DNA from: Mycobacterium sp. ACS1612
GTDB lineage: Bacteria; Actinomycetota; Actinomycetes; Mycobacteriales; Mycobacteriaceae
Length of the DNA stretch: 64,000 bases
Assembly (NCBI RefSeq): GCF_001667505.1
Contig: NZ_LZHZ01000033.1
Span: 62,001-126,000 of the forward strand
Direction: 5' to 3'
Numbering within the stretch: position 1 is the first letter of the stretch; each line of letters opens with the position of its first letter. The notes beneath the pieces are model-generated. The model did not search any database. It had not been told where the DNA came from and saw only the letters and a list, made by a program, of their open reading frames with translations. A program made the translations under genes and the position numbers. Shown here one piece after another: positions 55,523 to 63,888 of the stretch.

Positions 55523-57103
55523 TCACTTCACGCACGGAGTGTTCGTCCCGACCATCTCCGTGAGATCGGTGGGTGCAGGCGCCTGGGTGCCGGTGGCTGT
55601 CGCGTCGACCGTGGTGACCGGTGTTGCGGTGGTGGTCGTCGGGCTGGAATCGGTCATGTACTGATCGGCGGGGAAGTCGGCGCCGATGGTCAGTCGCACG
55701 GTGCCGGCTGCGACGGTGTCCGAGGCGGTCGCGGTGACCTGCAACCGGTCGGCCAGCGTGCGGGCTGCATCGCCGGCGCCCGCGCCGTAGGCGATGGTGC
55801 TGGTGTCGGCCAACCGGTCCGCCGTCGACACCGTCCCGGCGATCAGCCCGTCGGTACCGAAGGTGCGCTCTATCGCTGATCCAAGGCCGTCGTGGTCCGT
55901 GGCGTTGACGACATCGAGTGTTGCTGGAGCAGAGGGATTTTGGCTCGGAGTGGGGGTGGGCGGAGTTGAGCCATCGGTGAACAGGCTGTGCACTATCTGC
56001 CGAATACCTTGCACGTCAACGATGTTGACGTCCTCGCCTTGGGAGTTCTGGCCGAACTCACTGATCGGTAGCGTGTACAGGGTCAGGCGGCTGTCGGCCA
56101 GCGACGATGCCCGGTCGACGAAGCGGGCAAGGTCGAAGCCGTCGTCCACGGCGATGTTCTGCTCGGCGACCTGCAGCAGGTTCTTCAGGTCGGCGGGATT
56201 GGACAATGCGCCGCCGTGCCGCAACGCGGTCACCAGCGAGACGATGAACGCCTGCTGCCGACGGGTGCGGTCCATGTCGGTGAACAGTTCGTCGTTCGCG
56301 TCGCGGCGCTGCCGTACGAACGCCATCGCCTGCGCGGCGTTGATCTGTTGGACCCCGCGGTGAAAGTCCGCCCCGGAGTAGCTATCCGACGTGTCGTCGT
56401 TGAGGCACACCGTGATGGGCTGCACGACCTGTGCGATCTGAAAGAACGCGCCGAGCGTGACTTCGATGAAGTGGTCGATCGACACACTCAACAGGTTGCG
56501 CACCGTGTTGATCTCGGCTTTGCGGCCCGCCTCGCGGGCGGTCTGCTCGCGGCTGGACTGGGCGATGCTGTCGCTCAGCGAGTCCATCTTCTGCTGATAG
56601 GCCAACCCGTAGGCCTGCTTGACCTTGCCCTTGCACACCCCGCTGGGACAGCCGGGCAGATCGACGTAGTCGTCGCGAGGCACCGATACCGCGCTGACGT
56701 TCGCGCCGCCGCCTGACAAATGCAGCAGGATCAACACGTTGGCGTTGTAGCCGCCGACGGTTTCGTCGCCGGCGTGCAACGCGTCGTAGATGTCCTGGGG
56801 CAGTGGCTGGCCGTGCTGGTCGAGTCGACTGTCCAGTCCCATGATCAGGATGTTCTCGTCGCCACCGACAGACGCGGGAGCGCCGACCAACGCCTGCGAT
56901 GTGGTGATGCCGCCGGACAGATTGCGGTAACCGCTCCACCCCGCAGCCGTCACCGCCAGGGCGGCGACAGCGGCCAACGCGCCCAGCACTCGGCCCGTGG
57001 CGAGCGCTTGGCGCCTGCTGCGCGCACTCGGAAGCCGGTGCCGTGGCCCTGCCACTGGCGGTATCGGCTCGGTTTCCCACCCCGAAACGGCTGGTCGACT
57101 CAT
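55523..57103 (-). CDS. LytR-CpsA-Psr (LCP) family ligase with LytR_C domain
   Basis: A 526-residue type II membrane protein: cytoplasmic Arg-rich N-terminus, one helix (VLGALAAVAALAVTAAGWSG), the LCP catalytic domain (GDENILIMGLDSRLD, NVLILLHLSGGGANVSAVSV, PRDDYVDLP, FIEVTLGAFFQIAQVVQPI, MAFVRQRRDANDELF, with the Arg and Asp that bind the pyrophosphate lipid), and a C-terminal LytR_C domain (TLDVVNATDHDGLGSAI). Such enzymes attach arabinogalactan to peptidoglycan. GTG/ATG 57103 start. It abuts lpqW convergently (stops one base apart). Confidence 0.92.
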   Translation of the reverse strand: MSRPAVSGWETEPIPPVAGPRHRLPSARSRRQALATGRVLGALAAVAALAVTAAGWSGYRNLSGGITTSQALVGAPASVGGDENILIMGLDSRLDQHGQPLPQDIYDALHAGDETVGGYNANVLILLHLSGGGANVSAVSVPRDDYVDLPGCPSGVCKGKVKQAYGLAYQQKMDSLSDSIAQSSREQTAREAGRKAEINTVRNLLSVSIDHFIEVTLGAFFQIAQVVQPITVCLNDDTSDSYSGADFHRGVQQINAAQAMAFVRQRRDANDELFTDMDRTRRQQAFIVSLVTALRHGGALSNPADLKNLLQVAEQNIAVDDGFDLARFVDRASSLADSRLTLYTLPISEFGQNSQGEDVNIVDVQGIRQIVHSLFTDGSTPPTPTPSQNPSAPATLDVVNATDHDGLGSAIERTFGTDGLIAGTVSTADRLADTSTIAYGAGAGDAARTLADRLQVTATASDTVAAGTVRLTIGADFPADQYMTDSSPTTTTATPVTTVDATATGTQAPAPTDLTEMVGTNTPCVK

Positions 57104-57162
57104 AACAGAGGGGGATTATCCCGGCGGCTCCTGAGCGGAGACTGAGGGCCGCGACGACGTAA

Positions 57163-57193
57163 TCGGCCCCCACCGGTAGCGGAGGGGGCCGAC
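57163..57193 (-). terminator. Terminator hairpin after the GjpA-like gene
   Basis: TCGGCCCCCACCG and CGGAGGGGGCCGA pair over 13 bp with one mismatch around a short loop, just after the minus-strand gene ending at 57208 and before the LCP start region. The core matches the hairpin at 60238-60274. Confidence 0.6.
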
Positions 57194-57207
57194 TGGATCT
57201 TCAGCGA

Positions 57208-58575
57208 TTACTTCTTCTTCTTACCGGTCTTGGCGGTGCCTGACTTTTTGACCGTTTCCTTCTTGGCGTCGCCCGACTTCGCGGTGCTGTCGTCCTTCGC
57301 AGACGAGCCGGAGTCAGACCCCTTGGCTCCCCCGGAATTACCGGTGCCGCCCTTGGCGCCGGCGTTGTCCTTGGCACCGGTGTTGTCCTTGGCACCGGTG
57401 TTGTCCTTGGCGCCGGTGTTGTCCTTGGCGCCGGTGTTGTCCTTGGCGCCGGTGTTGTCCTTGGCGCCGGTGTCGTCCTTGGCGCCGGTGTCGTCCTTGG
57501 CGCCGGTGTCGTCCTTGGCGGAGGTGTCGTTGGCAGTGCCAGTCGACCCGTTCGAGGACTCCGCTTCGGTGGACGTCGACTCGGCGGCCTTACCGGCCGT
57601 CTCGTCCTTGGCGGCGGTCTCATCCGTGGCCGCGGCGTCCTTCTTTACGCTCTCCGTGTCACCGGTGGAGGTGATCGCCGACGAAGCGTCCGTCGACGCC
57701 GTGTCGGTCTTGGCCGCCGCGACGTCCAGGGTGACGGTCCTGGCGGCCGCCGTCTTCGCCGAGGCCACCTCGTCAGTCGCGGCCGTTGTCTTGGCCGCTG
57801 CAACCGCCGGCGGGGTGATCGCGGTGACGATCGCGTCCCGGATGGTGACCAGCAGGCTGAGGGTGCCCAGTCCCGGCGACAATAGTCCGCCCGTCTGGGT
57901 CGGCGCGTAACCGTTCAGGAAGCCGTCGAGCATCACAGCGGGGGCGTTGATGATCGCGTTGACGACGCCAAGGGGATCGCCGGACGTCGCGGCGTCGAAG
58001 ACATTCTGCAGGGCCTGGCCTGTGGCCTGCACCAGCGCCAGCGGCGGCTGTATCACCCCGAGACTGACCCCGAGCACTACGGTCGGCAACTGATCCACCA
58101 CGTGGACGAAGTTATTCAGCGGCTGCAGAAGCGGCGGCAAGAATGGAAATGCGGCCTGGATCAAACCGGTGGCGACGGTCTCTGACGCACCCTGGATATT
58201 GCCGGCGCGCAGTTCGCTCAACGCTTTCTGCAGCAACGCCGGAAAGCTGGACGGGTTGCTGATTTGCAGCGACTGCTCCAACGCCTGGCCGAGTTGAGTG
58301 ATCATGGTCGACTGGTTCTTCAGTACTTGCGCTAAAAGCGGTGCGACACCGTTCGCGAACGTCTGTTGGAACAAGTCGTTGAGATTGGTGACCGTGTTTT
58401 CCAGCAGCTGTCCGTAAGGACTGGTTGCCGCCGACAGCGCGACTTCGGCAGAGCGAACGCCAGGCAGCGACACGTGGGGCGGCGCTGGTGCGAGGGGAGC
58501 GACCGCGATGACGCTTGCCCCGACCAGGGCGACACCCGCATTGAGATAAGGACGACGAACAGTGGCACCGTGCAT
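57208..58575 (-). CDS. Secreted GjpA-like protein with hexapeptide-repeat tail
   Basis: A 455-residue exported protein. The leader RRPYLNAGVALVGASVIAVA is the signature of a mycobacterial family annotated as outer-membrane porin GjpA-like; I cannot verify pore function from sequence. Residues about 45-235 form a helical domain (NTVTNLNDLFQQTFANGV, PSSFPALLQKALSELRAGN). From about residue 250 the chain is disordered, Ala/Thr/Lys-rich, with about nine hexapeptide copies (GAKDDT/GAKDNT), and ends KTGKKKK. ATG 58575; a strong terminator follows. Lys-rich tail may contact wall polyanions (inference). Confidence 0.78.
   Translation of the reverse strand: MHGATVRRPYLNAGVALVGASVIAVAPLAPAPPHVSLPGVRSAEVALSAATSPYGQLLENTVTNLNDLFQQTFANGVAPLLAQVLKNQSTMITQLGQALEQSLQISNPSSFPALLQKALSELRAGNIQGASETVATGLIQAAFPFLPPLLQPLNNFVHVVDQLPTVVLGVSLGVIQPPLALVQATGQALQNVFDAATSGDPLGVVNAIINAPAVMLDGFLNGYAPTQTGGLLSPGLGTLSLLVTIRDAIVTAITPPAVAAAKTTAATDEVASAKTAAARTVTLDVAAAKTDTASTDASSAITSTGDTESVKKDAAATDETAAKDETAGKAAESTSTEAESSNGSTGTANDTSAKDDTGAKDDTGAKDDTGAKDNTGAKDNTGAKDNTGAKDNTGAKDNTGAKDNAGAKGGTGNSGGAKGSDSGSSAKDDSTAKSGDAKKETVKKSGTAKTGKKKK
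57361..57520 (-). repeat. 18-bp coding tandem repeat (GAKD hexapeptides)
   Basis: About nine 18-bp units (plus-strand form TTGTCCTTGGCGCCGGTG with A/G and T/C variants) encode GAKDNT six times (the last one GAKDNA) and (G/S)AKDDT three times. Near-identity of the units suggests recent slippage; copy number is likely to vary between strains. Confidence 0.85.
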
Positions 58576-58983
58576 AGCATCTCCTCAAAATGCAGTAGAT
58601 CGAGCATTCGGAACTTACTCAGAAGTAATGCGCTAAATACGGCTTTTCGAAATATTATTTGTGACTCACAGCTTCCTGTTAGATAGTGGTCAGTAGCTGG
58701 ACTAATGGGGTCGGAGTGGTGGGGCTAACAAGGAAATTCGAAGGCTAGGTAAGTGCTATTACGTGGGCCGCCGGGCCAAGCCATTAACATTGTTTATTAG
58801 CTAGTCTTTCCGAAAATTCGGCAAACGTCGGCAGTACGTGTGTCCGCCGGATTCGGGCGATGTTGCCGGCAGGTTGCCCACGGGTCCGCACGGATCGATG
58901 CGCCATCCGAACGATCGTCAGCCGCAGCAATCCTTGACAACACAACAAATCAGTGCCGGCTGGTTTGCCAAGCAGGGGATGAA
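58576..58983. other. AT-richer intergenic stretch
   Basis: About 400 bp between the GjpA-like gene start and the ClC gene end. It is clearly lower in GC than its surroundings, and I find no credible gene or RNA. The promoter of the GjpA-like gene should lie in its left part. Confidence 0.5.
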
Positions 58984-60219
58984 TCAAGTAGTGGGATTTG
59001 CGGCGTGTCGCTCACGGAGCAGGCGCAGCCCGTGTGACGCGTAAGCTGCGATCGCGAACACCGCGAGCAGCCAGTAGGGCGGACGGGCGAGTTCCCAGAC
59101 GAAGAGCGCCGCGAACAACGGGGCCCGCTGCGTGATCGCCAGGACGCCCGCGGCGCATGTCAATGAGACAGCGGCGACGTGGATTTCGGTGCCCGCCCAC
59201 TGGTTCAACGCGAGGGCGGCAAGCGATCCCGCGGCGGCGCCGGTCGCCATGGCGGGCGTGAGTAGGCCACCGACCGCGCCCGCGCGTAAGAACAGCGCGC
59301 TCAAGAGCGGCTTCAGCAGCAAGATGACCGCGGCTGCGCCCAGAGTCAGACCGCTGTTGATGCTGACGGTCAGGATGCTTCGTCCGTTGCCGGGGAGTTC
59401 CGGCCACCAGATCGAGCAGATGCCGGTCAACAGACCCGCGGCGGCGACCGACGTGATGAGTACCCACGACTTGAACTGCACCTTGGGCCGCGCGAGGGCC
59501 ATAACGCGGTTGAACGCGAGTCCCACTGCGGCCGCCAGAGGCGCGACCACGAGGGCGAGGAAGGCGAATAGATAGGAAAGGGTTGCGTCCGGCCACGTCA
59601 GCGCGTGCTCGAGGTGGGTGACGGGGGCGGCCACCGCGACCGCGAGGCTGGACGTGATCAACGCGGTGCCGAGCGCGCGCGGATGCCACGTGCGGAGCAG
59701 GATGCGAGCCGTGAACAAGGCGCCGCCGAGAGGGACGCTGTAGACCGCTCCGAGTCCTGCCCCGGCCGCGCACGCGAGCAGGATTTCGCGGTCGCGCGGG
59801 GTCAGGGCCAACCGTTTGGTGCCGAAATCGCTTAGCGCTGCGGCAAATTGGCGGGGCGCCCCTTCGCGGCCGAGCGACGCGCCCGACCCGACCAGCAGCA
59901 CCTGGAGGCCGGCGTCGATCGACAGCGGCACGCGTGCGACGGCGCGGTGACTCTTGATCGTCTCGGTCATGCCGGGGACCTCGCGGCGTCGTCGAAGAAG
60001 CCACCAGCCGCAACCGGCCAGTGCGCCACCGATCATGGGGCCGACAGCGCGACGGACCGGGCTGCTGCCGCCGACGCCGGTCAGCAGGCTGCCGAAGGAG
60101 TAGTGGTAGGTGAGGTGTTCGATGGCATGCAGCAACAGCGTCGTGGCCGCGCCGGCGACACCGGCCAGCAGGCCGACAATGACGATCGCGCAGCCGAACT
60201 CAACGGTGCGCCGGGACAC
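58984..60219 (-). CDS. ClC-family chloride channel/antiporter
   Basis: A 411-residue membrane protein with 10-12 helices of the ClC fold. The anion-path segments are GSGASLGREGAP (the G(K/R)EGP motif, about residues 112-123) and the C-terminal AGAVGGLLTPAMATGAA (the GxFxP-like region reads GGLLTP). The gating Glu is in GREGAP. No CBS domains follow, so it is a short, probably antiport or regulatory-free form. GTG 60219. The gene stands alone, bounded by a strong terminator upstream (60238-60274). Confidence 0.87.
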   Translation of the reverse strand: MSRRTVEFGCAIVIVGLLAGVAGAATTLLLHAIEHLTYHYSFGSLLTGVGGSSPVRRAVGPMIGGALAGCGWWLLRRRREVPGMTETIKSHRAVARVPLSIDAGLQVLLVGSGASLGREGAPRQFAAALSDFGTKRLALTPRDREILLACAAGAGLGAVYSVPLGGALFTARILLRTWHPRALGTALITSSLAVAVAAPVTHLEHALTWPDATLSYLFAFLALVVAPLAAAVGLAFNRVMALARPKVQFKSWVLITSVAAAGLLTGICSIWWPELPGNGRSILTVSINSGLTLGAAAVILLLKPLLSALFLRAGAVGGLLTPAMATGAAAGSLAALALNQWAGTEIHVAAVSLTCAAGVLAITQRAPLFAALFVWELARPPYWLLAVFAIAAYASHGLRLLRERHAANPTT

Positions 60220-60237
60220 GAGCTGAATCTATATGTG

Positions 60238-60274
60238 AATCGGCCCCCTCTTCGGACGGAAGAGGGGGCCGATT
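60238..60274 (-). terminator. Perfect 15-bp terminator hairpin
   Basis: AATCGGCCCCCTCTT, a 7-base loop, then AAGAGGGGGCCGATT: 15 paired bases without mismatch. It lies between the short GjpA-like gene (ending 60317, minus strand) and the ClC gene start, so it insulates the ClC gene from read-through. Confidence 0.7.
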
Positions 60275-60316
60275 CATTTGAGCGGCGCTATATCTGCATC
60301 TGCCTAGTCGCCACGG

Positions 60317-60466
60317 TCACCCGCCGAGCGCGCCCCTCACCGCGCCGTCGAGATTCTTGGCGACTGAGCTGTCACTCGGCGTCGGCACGATCGGTGCGAC
60401 AGCGATGACGCTGGCGCCGACGATTGCTACGCCGGTCGTGACGTAGGGCCTGAGCGCCAGCTGCAT
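60317..60466 (-). CDS. Truncated GjpA-like secreted peptide, 49 aa
   Basis: MQLALRPYVTTGVAIVGASV is nearly the leader of the 57208 gene, followed by IAVAPIVPTP and only 20 more residues (DSSVAKNLDGAVRGALGG). It has a proper GGAGG ribosome site before ATG 60466 and its own terminator, so it may be expressed as a small exported peptide, but it could equally be the remnant of a full-length paralogue cut by deletion. Confidence 0.6.
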   Translation of the reverse strand: MQLALRPYVTTGVAIVGASVIAVAPIVPTPSDSSVAKNLDGAVRGALGG

Positions 60467-60502
60467 GGTTCCTCCGAAGCCGAGCAGTAGTGAGCCGCAC
60501 AC

Positions 60503-61209
60503 ACGAACCTATGTCACACGATTCATCTGATTCTCAGGTTCTTACCGCGGTTTGCCGACATTGTTGCAGACAAAACTATCCGGCCGAAATCCCAACGTTA
60601 GCTGTTCAGCTCCGTCCAACTTCGACTACGGCAAATTCAAACTAGTGAACCTATGCAAAGTAGTCCGTTCGACCGAAGCCACTTTATAAGCCTGTCAATA
60701 AGTTAGCTGAATTTAAATTGCTGCTAATGTCAATAATGTGCTGGTTCGCACCGTAGGTTATTTGCTAACGGCCCCGCCTCGTCTCACACCCGGACGTAGA
60801 GGATCGCCGACTGACTCGCCCGCCATCGAGCCCCATCGTCGCATGTGTAACGGTTCGGCAACGTCGCTGGGACCGACCGGGGGCCGCGCCAAAAGTTAAC
60901 TGACGTCTATGCCAATTTGGGTGCCCGACGACAGTTTGGTTCTTTGACTTTCTTTGACTTTGTGCAGCAAATCGCAATCCTGGCAACGTTCGCGAAGTTA
61001 TACAGCAACATCGCTAGCTGCTACCTACCCGACAACGCTGGGTGTCAGATCACGCAGCGGCGGCCCCAGATCGCCCGCAACAGTCACCCGCGCCGCAGCG
61101 GTGTCATCGGCCAGCTCACACCTCTCGTCCGCGTGACGGGCACCTCTCATCGCTCCCAGATCGACACCTCCAGGCGCGGTTGGGCCGACCGCCGGTAGCG
61201 TGGCTATCG
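60503..61209. other. Long AT-richer intergenic region
   Basis: About 700 bp with no gene I can support. It contains a direct repeat TCTTTGACTT twice in tandem at about 60942-60961 and is visibly lower in GC than the flanks. The mshB promoter should lie at its right end. It could be remnant DNA from an insertion that is no longer recognisable. Confidence 0.45.
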
Positions 61210-62094
61210 ATGCCATCTCAGGAAACCCCGCGCCTGTTGTTCGTGCACGCCCATCCAGACGACGAAACGCTGACAACCGGTGCCACCATTGCGCATTACG
61301 CTGCACGTGGCGCCGAGGTTCACGTCGTCACGTGCACACTCGGCGAAGAGGGCGAAGTCATCGGCGACCGCTATGCGTACCTGGCGGTCGACGCCGCCGA
61401 CCAGTTGGGCGGCTACCGCATCGGTGAGTTGTCGAGCGCCCTGCGTGCGCTCGGCATCGCGCAACCGATCTTCCTCGGCGGTGCGGGCCGCTACCGCGAT
61501 TCGGGGATGGACGGCACCCCGCCGAGGCGTTGGCAGCGGTTCGTCGACGCCGACATGAACGAAGTTGTCGGCGAACTCGTCGCGCTGATTCGGCAACTTA
61601 GACCCCACGTCGTCGTTACGTATGACACCCACGGCGGATACGGGCATCCTGACCACATTCGCGCGCATGAAATCACGATGGCTGCGGTGGCCGCTTCGGG
61701 GCGCGGGGAGTTCGCCGGGACGCCCTGGACCGTGCCGAAGGTGTACTGGACGGTGATGGCCACGTCCGCGATGGCCGAGGGTTTGAAGGCGCTCGGCGAC
61801 GCACCGCCGGAGTGGCATCGGGTGTCCGTCGACGACCTGCCGTTCGGTCACCCCGACGACGCCATCGACGCGGTCATCGATGTGCCCGACCAGCATTCCG
61901 CCAAGGTCGCGGCCCTGCGCGCGCACGCCACCCAGGTCACCGTCGCCCCCGACGGACGATCATGTGCGCTGTCGAACAACATCGCGCTGCCGATCGGCGC
62001 TGTCGAGCACTACATCCTCGCCGCGGGCACCCCGGGGGAGCGCGACGACCGAGGCTGGGAAACCGACCTGCTGGCCGGGTTGAATCTGGAATAG
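61210..62094 (+). CDS. mshB: GlcNAc-Ins deacetylase, mycothiol synthesis
   Basis: A 294-residue zinc amidase of the PIG-L family that removes the acetyl group from 1-O-(2-acetamido-deoxyglucopyranosyl)-myo-inositol in mycothiol synthesis. The zinc site is in HAHPDDE (residues 13-19) and [13 protein letters not shown] (about residue 145); [20 protein letters not shown] and [17 protein letters not shown] match the M. tuberculosis MshB closely. ATG 61210 ([11 protein letters not shown]) is chosen over the longer frame. Followed by the Rv1171-type gene and then fbiC, as in M. tuberculosis. Confidence 0.95.
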   Translation: MPSQETPRLLFVHAHPDDETLTTGATIAHYAARGAEVHVVTCTLGEEGEVIGDRYAYLAVDAADQLGGYRIGELSSALRALGIAQPIFLGGAGRYRDSGMDGTPPRRWQRFVDADMNEVVGELVALIRQLRPHVVVTYDTHGGYGHPDHIRAHEITMAAVAASGRGEFAGTPWTVPKVYWTVMATSAMAEGLKALGDAPPEWHRVSVDDLPFGHPDDAIDAVIDVPDQHSAKVAALRAHATQVTVAPDGRSCALSNNIALPIGAVEHYILAAGTPGERDDRGWETDLLAGLNLE

Positions 62095-62150
62095 CGCGCC
62101 GGGCTCGCGGTAAGCTGCCCGTCAACTGCTCACGTGTGAAAGGGAGGGCG

Positions 62151-62258
62151 ATGGACCCGGATATGGATCCCAACCTGCAGCACTGGCAGGACCGCGCTGA
62201 CAGCTTCCAATGGGTGGTCGGGTCGCTCGTCTCACTGCTCGACAGCATTCCCACCTGA
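62151..62258 (+). CDS. Small leader ORF before the Rv1171-type gene
   Basis: ATG 62151 follows AGGGAGGG and encodes 35 residues starting MDPDMDPNLQHWQDRADSF and ending LLDSIPT. Its stop TGA overlaps the CTG that probably starts the next gene, so the two are coupled. No known family. It could be a genuine small protein or a translational leader for the membrane protein. Confidence 0.55.
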   Translation: MDPDMDPNLQHWQDRADSFQWVVGSLVSLLDSIPT

Positions 62259-62623
62259 CGCCGCTGCGTCGCCTCGTCCTGACGCTGCTCGCAGTTGACG
62301 GCGTCCTGTCGGCCATTGCGGCCGCATTCCTCCTTCAGTTCCGGCTTGGTGCCGTGCCTTTTCCGGTGAGCGCGTTGATAAGTGGGTTCGTCAACGCCGC
62401 TCTCGTCTGGGCGGCGATGCAATGGACAGATTCACCGCGAGTGGCCGCGTTGCCGTTGTGGTGCTGGCTGTTGACCGTCGCCGGGCTGACTTTCGGCGGC
62501 CCCGGTGACGACATCGTGTTCGGCGGCGTCGGTGTCATGGAGTACGCACCGCTGCTGCTGATCGTGTTGGGCGCGCTGCCGCCCGCCCTGCTGCTGTGGC
62601 GGCGCGTGCGCGCGCAGGCCTGA
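62255..62623 (+). CDS. Conserved membrane protein (Rv1171 type)
   Basis: About 123 residues, four helices: LVLTLLAVDGVLSAIAAAFL, PFPVSALISGFVNAALVWAA, VAALPLWCWLLTVAGLTFGG and APLLLIVLGALPPALLLWRR. A GGPGDDIVFGG loop sits between helices 3 and 4. The best-fitting start is CTG 62255 (LTPLRRLVLT), inside the previous stop; GTG 62210 is an in-frame alternative that adds a poor N-terminus. It occupies the mshB-fbiC gap like M. tuberculosis Rv1171. Function unknown. Confidence 0.75.
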   Translation: MTPLRRLVLTLLAVDGVLSAIAAAFLLQFRLGAVPFPVSALISGFVNAALVWAAMQWTDSPRVAALPLWCWLLTVAGLTFGGPGDDIVFGGVGVMEYAPLLLIVLGALPPALLLWRRVRAQA

Positions 62624-62626
62624 CCG

Positions 62627-63679
62627 CTACTGGTCGTCCTTCTTGTCGGAGTCCTTCTTGTTGGAGTCCTTCTTGTTGGAGTCCTTCTTCTTCCCGCCCT
62701 TGTCGGTGGTGTCCTTGGTCTTCGGCGAGGTCGACGATTCCGTTCCGCCTCTGGGCCCCTTCTTCTTCTCGGTTGTCGAGGCCTTCTTGGGGCTGGAGGA
62801 GTTGTCGTTGGACTCGCTGCTGTCCTCGGCCCCGGCCGCGACGTCGGTCGACGACTTGGGTCCCTTGGGCTCCTCGGGCTCCTTGGGTGCCTTGAGCTCC
62901 TTGGGCGCCTTGGGCTCTTTGGTTTCGTTGACCGTCGTCTCGTTGACCGTCGTCTCGTCGGTCACGGCAACGACGTCCTCACCCTCGACACCGTCCTGCT
63001 TCTCCCTCGGCTGCGTGGTGGCGGCGACCGCCAGCGTCGTGGCGTCTTCGGTCGTCGTCGTGGCCGCAGCCGCCGCCAACGGGAAAGGTGGCAACGGTGG
63101 CAGGGACGGTAGCCAGAAATTCCACTGATCGATGCCCAATTGGATGAACGCATCGATGGTCCATGCGATGCCGTCGCCGACGTTCTGCAAGAAGCTACCG
63201 TTACCAGCCAGCCAGTCCAGGGTGTTGTGGGCGATCGCGTGGACGATGCTTTCGCCGAAGTGGTAGAAGATCATGATCTGGCCGGACAGCCAGCCGACCC
63301 AGGGAATCCAGCCCACCGCGTAGGTCGCAAGCTCGAAGCCATACTGCACCCACGGCTCGATGGCGTGGTAGGCCCATTCCAGTGAGCCCGTGAGCGATTG
63401 GGGCGCCGGGGCTGGACCTGACGGCGGCGCCGGGAACGCTTGGCTCGCGCTCGGCGGCACGATGAATCGCTCCACCCAACCGATCAGAAGGTTCGGCAGT
63501 TCTGCCACCGCGAGGGGCCGCACCTGCGCTGCCAAGTCGACCGGCGCAGACCTGACCGCAACAACGGGGGCAGGTGGCGCGGCAGGCATCGGCTCCTGAA
63601 TGGATGGACCGAAGGCGACAGCGGTTGCGGTGACGGCGGCAACCCCGACGGTCAGAACTGAGCGAAACAAAATTCCCAC
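62627..63679 (-). CDS. Secreted low-complexity protein with Lys/Asp-rich tail
   Basis: A 350-residue exported protein. GTG 63679 follows GGGGGAG. The N-terminal hydrophobic leader (SVLTVGVAAVTATAVAFGP) is followed by a helical domain of about 150 residues (LPNLLIGWVERFIVPPS, YAVGWIPWVGWLSGQIMIFY, HNTLDWLAGNGSFLQNVGDG). The C-terminal 150 residues are disordered with KEPKAPKEL-type repeats and a K/D/S-rich end (KKDSNKKDSNKKDSDKKDDQ). Architecture parallels the 57208 gene, but the domains do not look homologous. Convergent with the Rv1171-type gene. Function unknown. Confidence 0.72.
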   Translation of the reverse strand: MGILFRSVLTVGVAAVTATAVAFGPSIQEPMPAAPPAPVVAVRSAPVDLAAQVRPLAVAELPNLLIGWVERFIVPPSASQAFPAPPSGPAPAPQSLTGSLEWAYHAIEPWVQYGFELATYAVGWIPWVGWLSGQIMIFYHFGESIVHAIAHNTLDWLAGNGSFLQNVGDGIAWTIDAFIQLGIDQWNFWLPSLPPLPPFPLAAAAATTTTEDATTLAVAATTQPREKQDGVEGEDVVAVTDETTVNETTVNETKEPKAPKELKAPKEPEEPKGPKSSTDVAAGAEDSSESNDNSSSPKKASTTEKKKGPRGGTESSTSPKTKDTTDKGGKKKDSNKKDSNKKDSDKKDDQ

Positions 63680-63888
63680 CTTGAACTCCCCCTCCAGCTA
63701 CGGCAGCTACTGGACCAATCGGGAACTTACGCGCGTGTCAACAAGATCGGGGGTAATTGAGCAACGTGTCGGGGGCGGGGCCGCAACGCGGCGCCCGACT
63801 GGGACTACTGTGGCCGATATGTTCGGCGCAGTGGTTTCAGAATGTGAGACTTGCGGATGATTTTCGACGACCGTGGGGTTACACGGGA

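Noticed and set aside
57361..57520. Possible CRISPR array
   Set aside because: The units are contiguous coding hexapeptide repeats without spacers.
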